From positions 1 through 36,278 of the forward strand of contig JALUYN010000582.1 of assembly GCA_027012915.1 (NCBI GenBank): a DNA stretch of 36,278 nt, read 5' to 3'. The notes under the pieces were generated by a model. The model saw nothing but the letters and a program-made list of their open reading frames with translations. It was not told where the DNA came from and made no database searches. The position numbers and the translations under genes are program-made. Shown here piece by piece: positions 9,136 through 16,948 of the stretch (the stretch's first letter is position 1; each line of letters begins with the position of its first letter). Source of the stretch: Cellvibrionaceae bacterium. Its GTDB lineage: Bacteria > Pseudomonadota > Gammaproteobacteria > Pseudomonadales > Cellvibrionaceae.

Positions 9136-9681
9136 CTACTCTGAAAACGACGGCGCAAACGGCTCTTTTTCAACTCCCAACGCGTTGACCACAAAGCTCA
9201 CCGCGTGGTAGAGACCTGCCAACATCACCAATTCAACGATTTGTTCATCACTAAAATCGGCCTTGAGACGCTGCCAGATTTCACCGTTGAGCATTTGGGT
9301 TTCGTGCAACTGATCACACAGTTCAATCAAAAGTAGCTGCTCTTCACTCCACAGATGCGGACTAATTTCACGACGGCAGGTGTCATCGATCTGGGTCTTA
9401 TTCAATCCAGCCGCTTTTGCAAATCCCGCCACATGAACGCCCCACTCATATTCGGCACCGCAGTTGGCGCAGCTTCTGAGAATAACCAATTCTCGCTGCG
9501 CAATGCTGACGCTGCCCCTGTCCAGTAAGCCGCCGGAGACCATGCGCTTCAGCACACGCGGGTTGACACCGACTGTTCGAAAAATATTCAGCGGAGGCAT
9601 ACCTTCAGGCATAACCTGATCAAAACTCTTTTGTACATCTTCGGCATAAGGCGCCACTAAGGGTTGGATACGTGCAGACAT
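9136..9681 (-). CDS. Carboxymuconolactone decarboxylase (CMD/AhpD-like) family protein
   Basis: A 181-residue helical protein of the CMD superfamily. The family core is at about residues 60-95, with Cys71 and Cys74 in RSCANCGAEYEWGVH and His83, a variant of the AhpD CxxC-x8-H relay. Later helices (FSDEQIVELVMLAGLYHAVSFVVNALG) are typical. The true activity (thiol peroxidase-like or decarboxylase) cannot be told from sequence. ATG 9681 is preceded by GAGGA with 7-nt spacing, so the 11-residue upstream extension is rejected. It is divergent from an HxlR regulator with two palindromes in between, which suggests it is the main target of that repressor. Confidence 0.85.
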   Translation of the reverse strand: MSARIQPLVAPYAEDVQKSFDQVMPEGMPPLNIFRTVGVNPRVLKRMVSGGLLDRGSVSIAQRELVILRSCANCGAEYEWGVHVAGFAKAAGLNKTQIDDTCRREISPHLWSEEQLLLIELCDQLHETQMLNGEIWQRLKADFSDEQIVELVMLAGLYHAVSFVVNALGVEKEPFAPSFSE

Positions 9682-9721
9682 ATTTGAATCCTCTACTTGG
9701 ACAATACACAACAATAACTTA

Positions 9722-9740
9722 TGCTACATTTTTTGTAGCA
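9722..9740. promoter_or_regulatory. Operator palindrome 1 between CMD gene and hxlR-type gene
   Basis: TGCTACA-N5-TGTAGCA, a perfect inverted repeat with a T5 spacer, in the divergent intergenic region. It matches palindrome 2 in sequence and spacing. Likely bound by the HxlR-family protein encoded at 9800. Confidence 0.75.
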
Positions 9741-9749
9741 ACCAACCAA

Positions 9750-9768
9750 TGCTACACTATATGTAGCA
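9750..9768. promoter_or_regulatory. Operator palindrome 2 between CMD gene and hxlR-type gene
   Basis: Second perfect TGCTACA-N5-TGTAGCA repeat, 28 bp centre to centre from the first. The pair occupies the region where both divergent promoters should lie, fitting joint control of the CMD gene and autoregulation. Confidence 0.75.
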
Positions 9769-9799
9769 CAATTAACAACCATCAAGGAGGGTACCACCA

Positions 9800-10087
9800 G
9801 TGACAACACAACGGCCTATTGTTGAACTGATCGATCTGCTGGGGAAAAAATGGGTAATGCGAATTATCTGGGAACTAAAAGATGATCAATGCACATTTAG
9901 AGAATTACAGTCCCGCTGCGGGGACATCTCACCAACGATTATTAATCGCCGGATTAAGGAGTTGAGCGACTCACGCCTTGTAGAGAAAGCAGACTCCGGC
10001 TATCAACTGACTACGCACGGCCACGAACTGCTAGAGCTGTTCAATCCCATCAATGAATTTGCCCAACGCTGGGCTGAACGCCAGTAA
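9800..10087 (+). CDS. HxlR-family winged helix-turn-helix regulator
   Basis: A 95-residue HxlR/DUF24 DNA-binding protein: LLGKKWVMRIIWELKDDQCTFRELQ, then ISPTIINRRIKELSDSRLVEK (recognition helix) and SGYQLTTHGHELLELFNPI (wing and C-terminal helix). Many members sense quinones or electrophiles through an N-terminal cysteine; here the first cysteine is in the DDQC segment and another in SRCGD, with none before the first helix, so a classical N-terminal Cys switch is absent. GTG start at 9800 with a strong AAGGAGG at 9784-9790. Two TGCTACA palindromes lie just upstream. It probably regulates itself and the divergent CMD gene, possibly also the nearby MDR oxidoreductase. Confidence 0.9.
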   Translation: MTTQRPIVELIDLLGKKWVMRIIWELKDDQCTFRELQSRCGDISPTIINRRIKELSDSRLVEKADSGYQLTTHGHELLELFNPINEFAQRWAERQ

Positions 10088-10103
10088 AACAAAAACTTAG
10101 ACA

Positions 10104-10141
10104 TAAAAAAGAGCCCCACCAGCTTCGCCAGAGGGGCTCTT
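10104..10141 (-). terminator. Terminator between hxlR-type gene and MDR oxidoreductase
   Basis: AAGAGCCCC at 10109-10117 pairs with GGGGCTCTT at 10133-10141. The A-run at 10105-10110 gives a strong T-run for the leftward oxidoreductase transcript; the rightward T-run is poor, so it mainly serves the minus strand. Confidence 0.85.
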
Positions 10142-10165
10142 ACTACTCGCAGTCAAAGTGCTAAA

Positions 10166-11296
10166 TTACAGCCCTTTTTGCGGACACAGCAGATACTTTT
10201 CACCGGTAGTTTTGGCGTTGTACTGCTTGGCAATATCAGCAGACAACATTTCAGCAAAAGACAATTCACTGGTGTACGAGCTGGCAAAGGTGGTTTTCAG
10301 CTCTATCGCAACACGTGTTTGCAGCTCAACAATCTTTTCCATACCGGCTTTCGCCAGGAAATTGGTCAGCAACCACCCACCCACAGACCAGGTCATTCCA
10401 TAGGCGCGATTCAGAGTTGTGGGCGCAAAATCAAGACTGCCGTAGATGTATACCTGTTTCTGAACAGTGGTGCCATAAATGCTGTACGGCTGTGGTGTTC
10501 GCAGCAGAGCCTGCTCCATGGCAGTCAAAATTTGGCTGGCCAGCTCACCACCACCTGTAGCATCAAAAGCCAGCGTAGCGCCAGTCTCTTGAATGGCATC
10601 AATCAACTGCACCATAAAATCGTCATCGGTGCTGTTGATAATGTACTTCGCGCCCAGGCCCTTTAGGATATCCACCTGTTCCTGCTTACGCACAATATTA
10701 ACCAGTTCAATGCCGTCAGCCTGACACACCTTGTTCAGCATCTGCCCCAAATTTGAAGCTGCAGCGGTATGAACCAGAGCGGTATGCCCTTCCATGCGCA
10801 TGGTTTCGACCATGCCCAGCGCCGTCATGGGATTAACGAAGCAGGACGCTGCATCGCGAGCCGGAGTGCCGTCTGCGACCGGCAAGCACATCGCCGCGGG
10901 TACTGCACGGTATTGGGCGTACATAGATCCGCCCGCCACTCCAACAGTTTTCCCCATCAGAGCCTGAGCTTCGGGGCTGTTGCCCGCAGCAATTACAACA
11001 CCTGCCCCCTCGTTACCTACAACGAGGTCTTGGCCGATTCGCTCTTTGAATCGAGGCAAAAATGAGGGATGCACCGGCGCAGACAGCACAGAATCGGTAC
11101 CTTCACCCGCAGTGGTCGCAGAGTTGATGTCCGCTGGACCAAACATAACCCCCAAATCAGATGGGTTAATCGGTGACGCCTCAATACGAACCACTACTTC
11201 GTGATCTGCCGGGGTGGGGATATCCACTTGCTTCAGACAAACCTTTAAAGTGCCGCTTTCCTCAAGCGTCGAAAACATTTGCAAACCTTTACTCAT
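10166..11296 (-). CDS. Zinc-free MDR (medium-chain) dehydrogenase/reductase, quinone oxidoreductase-like
   Basis: A 376-residue medium-chain dehydrogenase/reductase. The GroES-like N-terminal domain contains VVVRIEASPINPSDLGVMFG and VVGNEGAGVVIAAG (the family's G-x-E-G-x-G-V segment). The Rossmann part follows with ALVHTAAASNLGQMLNKVCQ (in place of the usual GAxGGVG motif) and later LAFDATGGGELASQIL. The cysteines and histidines that bind catalytic or structural zinc in alcohol dehydrogenases are missing, so it belongs to the zinc-independent quinone reductase / enoyl reductase side. Substrate unknown. The ATG has GGAGAG 6 nt upstream. It converges on the HxlR gene and is divergent from maeB. 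Confidence 0.85.
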   Translation of the reverse strand: MSKGLQMFSTLEESGTLKVCLKQVDIPTPADHEVVVRIEASPINPSDLGVMFGPADINSATTAGEGTDSVLSAPVHPSFLPRFKERIGQDLVVGNEGAGVVIAAGNSPEAQALMGKTVGVAGGSMYAQYRAVPAAMCLPVADGTPARDAASCFVNPMTALGMVETMRMEGHTALVHTAAASNLGQMLNKVCQADGIELVNIVRKQEQVDILKGLGAKYIINSTDDDFMVQLIDAIQETGATLAFDATGGGELASQILTAMEQALLRTPQPYSIYGTTVQKQVYIYGSLDFAPTTLNRAYGMTWSVGGWLLTNFLAKAGMEKIVELQTRVAIELKTTFASSYTSELSFAEMLSADIAKQYNAKTTGEKYLLCPQKGL

Positions 11297-11530
11297 TTAT
11301 CTCTCCTGATTGTTCTTTGCTGATCAATTTCATGACCAGATTTTGGTACAGCAAGGTGTTATTTCAAGACTCTCAAACCATTCTAATTTTTGATGAGAGT
11401 TATTGATAAACATGATGTCAATTTCACCCACCGAAACACTCAACCACTATTCATCGCATCTATTTTCATTATAGGCATGTATTATTTCGCCCTCCAAATT
11501 TGGCAGACATTGATAGGGTTACAGTTTCTA

Positions 11531-12484
11531 ATGAGTGATGATTTAAAAGAAAGTGCACTTCACTACCACCGCTACCCAACACCGGGAAAACTGGCGACAC
11601 ACGCCAGCAAACCTTTGGCAAACCAGCGTGATCTGGCTCTTGCCTATTCGCCAGGAGTCGCTTTTGCCTGCCAGGAAATCGTAGACAATCCAGAGTCTGC
11701 GAGTCAGTACACCTCACGTTCTAATCTCGTTGGAGTGATCAGTAATGGTAGCGCCGTGCTTGGACTGGGTAATATCGGCGCGCTCGCCTCAAAACCTGTT
11801 ATGGAAGGCAAAGGGGTGCTCTTCAAACAGTTTGCCGGGCTGGATGTCTTTGATATTGAAATAGATCAGGCCGACCCAGAGAAACTGGTGGAGACGATAG
11901 CCAGCCTTGAGCCCACATTCGGTGCTATTAATCTCGAAGATATCAAAGCACCTGAGTGCTTTATTGTTGAGCAAAAGCTTCGCGAAAGAATGAACATTCC
12001 GGTTTTCCACGATGACCAACACGGAACCGCCATCACCGCCGCCGCAGGCGTGCTCAACGGGCTGAAACTCGTCGGCAAAGATATCGGTCAGGTGAAAATT
12101 GTAACCTCTGGCGCTGGCGCCGCAGCATTGGCGTGCCTGGATCTACTGATAAACCTGGGAGTGCGAAAAGAGAACATTACTGTAACCGACATTTCCGGCG
12201 TGAGTTACAAGGGGCGTAAGGAAAACATCAACCCATACAATAGCCGCTACGCAATCGACACCGACGCGCGTACGCTGAATGATGTTATCGATGGTGCCGA
12301 TATCTTTCTTGGGCTATCCGCGCCAGGAGTACTTAACGGGGATATGGTTAAACGCATGGCTGATAAACCGCTAATTTTTGCCATGGCAAACCCTACCCCC
12401 GAGATCATGCCTGATGAAGCCAAAGCAGCACGCCCCGATGCCATTATCGCCACGGGTAGATCGGACTTTCCTAGGGCCTGTTAA
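11531..12484 (+). pseudogene. maeB: maeB 5' fragment: malic enzyme domain, interrupted
   Basis: N-terminal part of the hybrid NADP-dependent malic enzyme (malate to pyruvate + CO2 + NADPH). It starts at ATG 11531 (MSDDLKESALHYHRYPTPGK), the usual MaeB N-terminus; an open extension to 11390 is hydrophobic and unlike the family. Visible are [38 protein letters not shown], the metal-binding NLEDIKAPECF and FHDDQHGTAITAA, and the cofactor loop TSGAGAAALACLDLL. The frame is normal to residue 314 (GRSDFP), then enters a 265-bp element and stops at TAA 12482-12484 after three foreign residues. The continuation (NQLNNVLCFPFIFRGALD) resumes in the same frame at 12741. Without the 267-bp insertion (element plus duplicated TA) the gene would encode 760 residues, a normal MaeB length. 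Confidence 0.92.
12472..12473. repeat. Target-site duplication TA, left
   Basis: TA directly before the element's GGGCCTG end; the matching TA is at 12739-12740. Removing the element and one TA restores the expected maeB reading TTT-CCT-AAT-CAA. Confidence 0.75.
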
Positions 12485-12738
12485 CACTAATTCTGATACT
12501 TCTGCTGGAGACTATTTTCGCTCCCAGTCAGGCGGTATGAGCGCCATTTAGTTATTCTAAATAAGCGAATTCCAACGCAGCTGGGGGCGAAAATAGGCCC
12601 AGCCCTTCGGGTTGCGTCTCAAATCGCGCCACTCGTTGTTGCTCGTCACTCGTTTAGAACCACTAAACTCACTTCTCGCGCCTAGATTGGCGCGATTTGA
12701 GACGCAACAGAAGCATCAGAATTAGTGTTAACAGGCCC
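12474..12738 (+). mobile_element. Structured MITE-like element, copy 1 (inside maeB)
   Basis: A 265-bp non-coding element bounded by terminal inverted repeats of about 31 bp with one mismatch, beginning GGGCCTGTTAACACTAATTC at the left and mirrored at 12708-12738. It is flanked by a TA duplication. Inside, arm A pairs 12504-12527 with 12581-12603 (one bulged A, one A-G mismatch, one G-T) and carries an apical hairpin 12546-12551/12557-12562. A CCCTTCGGG minihairpin follows at 12603-12611. Arm B pairs 12611-12631 with 12688-12708 perfectly over 21 pairs and carries an apical hairpin 12652-12657/12663-12668. No transposase is encoded, so it must be moved in trans. TA targeting is known for IS630/Tc1-type and for some IS5-type elements; I cannot assign the family. 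Copy 2 is at 32923. Confidence 0.88.
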
Positions 12739-14080
12739 TAATCAACTCAACAACGTACTGTGCTTCCCATTTATATTTCGCGGGGCCCTGGATTGCGGCG
12801 CAACGGCGATTAATGAAGAGATGAAAATCGCCTGTGTTAAAGCCATCGCCGAGCTGGCACACGCCGAAGTTTCGGAAGTGGTGGCCAATGCCTACCAGAA
12901 CGAAACACTAAAATTTGGCCCTGAGTACATTATTCCAAAACCGTTTGATCCAAGGCTTGTTACTGTAATTCCGCCTGCAGTTGCCAAAGCTGCCATGGAC
13001 AGCAACGTTGCCAAAACTCCTATCGTCAATATGTTCGCCTACCAGGACAAATTGAACCGCTTTGTGTTCCGCTCGGGGTCTGTTATGAAAGGGGTGTTCA
13101 ATGTGGTCCGTGAAAACCCGCGCCGCTTGATCTACTCCGGCGGTGGCGACGAACGGGTCTTGCGCTGCATACAAACCCTACAACAAGACGATAGCCTCGC
13201 GCCGATACTTATCGGGCAGAGAGATACGGTAGAGGAAACCATTCGCGAGGTTGGATTGCAGATCCGCATTGGTCGCGATTTTGAGCTAATAGATCCAAAC
13301 GAATTCAATGGCTATTCGGACTTGACCAAGCAATATCACTCAATGTTAGGGCGAGATGGTGTATGGCCTGCAGATGCCGAGGTCATTCTGCGCAATAACC
13401 CGACGGCACTCGGCGCTATGCTTCTTCAGCGTGGTGATGCCGACGCGATGATTGCCGGCCCAAGAGGAAACTTTCAGGATCACTTCAAGCAAATCAAATC
13501 GATCATTGGATTACAGGAAGGCGTTCAATGCCCGGCAGCCATGAATTTGCTGATTCTGGAAAACGGTACCTACTTTGTCACCGACAGCTACATCAACTAC
13601 CAGCCAACCGCGGAAGAAATAGTTGAAATAACCCTCCTCGCTTCTGCACAGGTTCGTAGATTTGGCCTTACGCCCAAAGTAGCCCTGCTGTCGCATTCAA
13701 ATTTTGGCAGCTCGGGGCATCCATCAGCAAAACTGATGAGACGAGCCAAGGAAATCCTGGAGCAGCAAGCTCCAGATCTGGAAGTCGAGGGTGAAATGCG
13801 CACTGATGCGGCCCTTTCTGAAGACATAAGAAACAAGATGTTCCCGAACTCCAGACTCAAAGGCGAAGCCAATCTTTTGATCGCCCCTAACCTGGACGCG
13901 GCGAATATCACCTTCAAAGGAATGAAAGCCATAGGCCGTGGAGTCAGTATCGGTCCGATACTGCTCGGTATGGATAAACCTGTACACATACTGACTCGTA
14001 CAGCCACCAGTAGAGGGACTGTCAATCTAAGTGCTCTGGCCGCCGCAGACGCAGCCTTTAACTCTCAGGTCTTGGTATAG
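12725..14080 (+). pseudogene. maeB: maeB 3' fragment: rest of malic domain plus phosphotransacetylase-like domain
   Basis: C-terminal part of MaeB. Homology resumes at 12741 (NQLNNVLCFPFIFRGALD), completing the malic-enzyme NAD(P) domain (INEEMKIACVKAIAELAH). A linker follows, then the phosphotransacetylase-like (PTA) domain from about 13100 (GVFNVVRENPRRLIYSGGGDERVLRC, MLGRDGVWPADAEVILRNNPTALGAMLLQRGDADAMIAG, KVALLSHSNFGSSGHPSAKLMRRA, GIG-like GRGVSIGPILLGMDKPVHIL). In intact MaeB this domain binds acetyl-CoA as an allosteric effector. The frame is open back to a GTG at 12725 that lies within the element's right inverted repeat, but no Shine-Dalgarno site precedes it, so separate translation is doubtful. 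The fragment lacks the catalytic residues of the malic domain. Confidence 0.9.
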
Positions 14081-14092
14081 GCTTCAATAACG

Positions 14093-14126
14093 AAAAAAGC
14101 GATGTCGTCTGTTCGACATCGCCTTT
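14093..14126. terminator. Bidirectional terminator between maeB and sthA
   Basis: GCGATGTCG (14099-14107) pairs with CGACATCGC (14114-14122) around a 6-nt loop; an A6 run on the left supplies a T-run for the leftward sthA transcript, and CTTTC follows on the right for maeB. Confidence 0.85.
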
Positions 14127-14165
14127 CATTCACACCAATACAACAACCAGAATAATAAGCAAAAC

Positions 14166-15569
14166 TCAGAAGCGATTGGCTCGATTCAAACCCTCCAGGG
14201 CTGCAATGCGATAAGCCTCGGCCATGGTTGGGTAATTAAAGGTGTTCTTCACAAAAAACTTGATGCTATTGGCTTCACCTTCCTGACTCATTATGGCCTG
14301 GCCAATATGAATAATTTCGGCAGCTTCCGCACCAAAGCAATGAATACCAAGAATCTCCAGGGTATCGACGCGAAACAGCAGCTTGAGCATGCCAACGTCT
14401 TCCCCGGAAATTTGCGCTCTTGCGGTATTCTTGAAGAACGCGCGCCCCACCTCATAAGGTATTTTAGCGTCGGTCAATTCTCGCTCGGTTTTTCCAATTG
14501 AACTGATCTCTGGCAACGTATAAATACCAGTGGGCGCGTCGGTAACAAAGCGCACTGTCTGACCACAGATACCGCGGGCACAGGCACGCCCCTGATCCGA
14601 GGAGGCACTCGCCAAGCTCGGCCAGCCGATCACATCGCCCACCGCATAGACGTTCTCCAGATCAGTCTGATAACGCTCATCTACCTTAAGCTGACCACGA
14701 TGATCCGCCTCCAACCCGAGCGCTTCCAGATTCAGATCATCGGTATTGCCCGTTCTGCCGTTGCACCAGAGCAGTACATCCGCACGTATGTGCTTGCCGG
14801 ACTTAAAGTGCATCTGCACACCGTTGTCGTCGGCCACCACATATTCGTACTCCTCGCAGTGACGCACTGTGACGCCATTATTACGCAGGTGATAACTCAA
14901 GGCATCGGAGATTTCATCGTCCAAAAACGATAGTAAGCGATCGCGACCGTTGATCAGATCCACCTTAACATCAAGGCTTGAAAAAATGGACGCGTACTCA
15001 CTGCCAATAACGCCAGCACCATAAATAATCATGGTCCGCGGTGTATGACTCATTTTGAGAATAGTGTCGCTGTCATAGATGCGCGGATGATTGAAATCAA
15101 CATCATCGGGGCGATAAGGACGAGAGCCGGTGGCAATAATAATATCCTTCGCCGTTATGTATTCAATTGCACCGTCGTCCAGACGAATCTGCACTCGGTT
15201 TGAATCAACGAAAGACGCTTCCCCGGTATGAACAGTCACGCGGTTGCGCGAATAGACCCGGGTATACATATCCACTTGTTTGGGAATGACCTGAGAAGCG
15301 GCCTCGAGGATATCCGGATAGGACAACCAGCGCGGCTCGCTGATGGTTCGAAACAACTTTTGGCTGTTGTAGCGTATCAGTTGCTTAACTGCATGACGCA
15401 GTGACTTTGAGGGGACAGTACCTTTATGGGCGCAGTTGCCGCCCAGCATATCATGGCGTTCCACCATGCCAACATTGAGCCCGCTTTTGACTGCAGCCAT
15501 CGCTGCGCCATTGCCCGCAGGCCCCGTTCCAATTACCAGCAGATCGTACGAATACTCCGCCTTGCCCAT
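14166..15569 (-). CDS. sthA: Soluble pyridine nucleotide transhydrogenase SthA
   Basis: A 467-residue FAD flavoprotein that passes reducing equivalents between NADPH and NAD+ in the cytosol. The FAD-binding segment is [22 protein letters not shown] (about 9-30). The redox-centre region reads [13 protein letters not shown]: Cys46 is kept while the partner Cys of the disulfide-reductase family is Thr51, the hallmark of SthA rather than a lipoamide or glutathione reductase. The second nucleotide-binding fold starts at [21 protein letters not shown], and the C-terminal dimerisation domain ends [21 protein letters not shown] 15569 is preceded by AAGGGG at 9-nt spacing. It converges on the broken maeB gene, a notable pairing since MaeB makes NADPH and SthA consumes it. 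It lies 49 bp after nqrM on the same strand and may be read partly from the nqr operon. Confidence 0.95.
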   Translation of the reverse strand: MGKAEYSYDLLVIGTGPAGNGAAMAAVKSGLNVGMVERHDMLGGNCAHKGTVPSKSLRHAVKQLIRYNSQKLFRTISEPRWLSYPDILEAASQVIPKQVDMYTRVYSRNRVTVHTGEASFVDSNRVQIRLDDGAIEYITAKDIIIATGSRPYRPDDVDFNHPRIYDSDTILKMSHTPRTMIIYGAGVIGSEYASIFSSLDVKVDLINGRDRLLSFLDDEISDALSYHLRNNGVTVRHCEEYEYVVADDNGVQMHFKSGKHIRADVLLWCNGRTGNTDDLNLEALGLEADHRGQLKVDERYQTDLENVYAVGDVIGWPSLASASSDQGRACARGICGQTVRFVTDAPTGIYTLPEISSIGKTERELTDAKIPYEVGRAFFKNTARAQISGEDVGMLKLLFRVDTLEILGIHCFGAEAAEIIHIGQAIMSQEGEANSIKFFVKNTFNYPTMAEAYRIAALEGLNRANRF

Positions 15570-15618
15570 GTATTATTTCCCCTTCTATTGGGCCAACAAA
15601 CAGGCCCGATGATTATCC

Positions 15619-15849
15619 TCACTTTTTGCTCGCATCATAGGCCAGTTCGGATGTCGCAGGCTGATCCTGCTGCTCTTCGCACTTATTCGGGTCTCCACCG
15701 CAGATATCACAGGTGTAGTCCTTCTCACCCAGAGCCGCACCCACGCCACCACAGGAGCCACTGATAGGCTTGCGCCCCATAATGACACCCACAGACATGG
15801 CCACAACAACCAACAACAGTCCAACGAAAGCAAAAATTAATGTTTGCAT
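15619..15849 (-). CDS. nqrM: Na+-NQR maturation factor NqrM (DUF539)
   Basis: A 76-residue protein with one N-terminal membrane helix (MQTLIFAFVGLLLVVVAMSVGVIMG) and a cysteine cluster: GSCGG then TCDICGGDPNKC. NqrM is thought to deliver iron to the cysteine cage formed by NqrD and NqrE. GAGG lies 5 nt before ATG 15849. It is the last gene of the nqr-apbE cluster, 41 bp after apbE, the position it holds in other gammaproteobacteria. The C-terminal tail (EEQQDQPATSELAYDASKK) is polar and poorly conserved. Confidence 0.93.
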   Translation of the reverse strand: MQTLIFAFVGLLLVVVAMSVGVIMGRKPISGSCGGVGAALGEKDYTCDICGGDPNKCEEQQDQPATSELAYDASKK

Positions 15850-15890
15850 AACAGCCTCTGGATTCGGACGGTTTTTAAGTGTTCTTCCTT

Positions 15891-16943
15891 TTAAAGAGGC
15901 ACCTCAGCTTTAAAAGCATCGGAGCTGAACTCTTTGAAACCGCTCTCAGTATGAATTATAAAAAATGCCGGGATTTTATGGCTATTAGCCAATAGTAGTG
16001 CCTTCTCGTACCCCATCACGTTAAACGCCGTAGCTAACGCATCAGCACGGGCACAAAGAGGGTCCAATACAGTCACCGATACCAGATTGTGCTGTACCGG
16101 ATATCCCGTGCGTGGATCGATAGTATGACTGTAGCGCTGCCCTTCCAGTTCAAAAAAGTTGCGATAATCTCCGGACGTCGCTATCGACGTATTGGATAGA
16201 CTCACTGCCTTCTGAACCAGTTTCTCCAGGCTCGCTACGGGCGTCTCTATGCCGATACGCCAGGGTTTTGCATGTTTGTTGGTGCCGGAAACCCGAATCT
16301 CACCACCGATCTCTACAAGAAAGTCATTGTACCCTTTCTCGAGCAACAACTCAGCCAGTTTGTCGACACCATAGCCTTTGGCCACTGCACTGAGGTCGAT
16401 GTAGACGGGCTTCGCCCTTTTGACCTGACGAGTATCAGTTTGCAGCAATACGTGCTGTGCGCCAACGCTCTGGCGGAGCTCGTTGATTTCTTGTTCGGTG
16501 GGAATCTGGGTGATAGAAAAGTCTGGACCAAAGCCCCAGCGATTGACCAACGGCCCGACAGTAATGTCAAAGCCGCCTTGCGACAGTTTGGTGACGTCCT
16601 GACTCAACACCAAAACCTGGAACAAATCATTGGATATGGTCTGCCAGCTACCCGGAGCAGATCGATTTAATGTCGACAGTTCCGAATCTTCGATATAAGT
16701 GGACATGGACTGATTGATTAAGCGCAACTGCTTATCCACGGCCCCTTGCAGTTCCTGCTCTTGAGTCGGTGTCAGCACCGCTACCAGGGAAATGTTATAG
16801 GTGGTGCCCATGGTCGCACCAGACAGATGGGTTGTGTCTCGCGGTGCATCACCGCAACCAGCCAGAAATAATAAAACAACGCCCAACAAAAAAGAGGCCA
16901 GCAAAGCTGACCCCTTTCTCGTATCGTTATTGAGATAACTCAC
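15891..16943 (-). CDS. apbE: FAD:protein FMN transferase ApbE
   Basis: Attaches FMN covalently to threonine residues of NqrB and NqrC in the periplasm, using FAD as donor. The 350-residue lipoprotein has a signal peptide with lipobox LAGC (Cys30). Family motifs follow: SGATMGTTYNISLV (about 41-54), VGPLVNRWGFGP, YIDLSAVAKGYGVDKLAELL, VEIGGEIRVSG, HTIDPRTGYPV and LCARADALATAFNVMG. The start is GTG 16943, five nt after the nqrF stop, so the gene is translationally linked to the nqr operon. The target motifs it would modify are visible in NqrB and NqrC of this window. Confidence 0.95.
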   Translation of the reverse strand: MSYLNNDTRKGSALLASFLLGVVLLFLAGCGDAPRDTTHLSGATMGTTYNISLVAVLTPTQEQELQGAVDKQLRLINQSMSTYIEDSELSTLNRSAPGSWQTISNDLFQVLVLSQDVTKLSQGGFDITVGPLVNRWGFGPDFSITQIPTEQEINELRQSVGAQHVLLQTDTRQVKRAKPVYIDLSAVAKGYGVDKLAELLLEKGYNDFLVEIGGEIRVSGTNKHAKPWRIGIETPVASLEKLVQKAVSLSNTSIATSGDYRNFFELEGQRYSHTIDPRTGYPVQHNLVSVTVLDPLCARADALATAFNVMGYEKALLLANSHKIPAFFIIHTESGFKEFSSDAFKAEVPL

Positions 16944-16948
16944 AACGA

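Noticed and set aside
11390..11530. N-terminal extension of maeB to 11390
   Set aside because: The added residues are hydrophobic and unlike MaeB; ATG 11531 gives the normal family N-terminus. A weak 7-bp repeat at 11369-11375/11394-11400 is more consistent with a promoter region.
12474..12738. Element copy 1 as a self-splicing intron or bypassed sequence that keeps MaeB expressed
   Set aside because: No group I core or group II domain V or GUGYG boundary is visible, and copy 2 lies between genes where splicing would have no purpose. The divisible-by-three length is expected in one insertion out of three.
15590..15607. GGGCC-N8-GGCCC hairpin between nqrM and sthA whose minus-strand start (GGGCCTGTT) resembles the MITE end
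   Set aside because: Only nine bases match, there is no second terminus, no internal blocks and no T-run, so it is neither a MITE remnant nor a convincing terminator.
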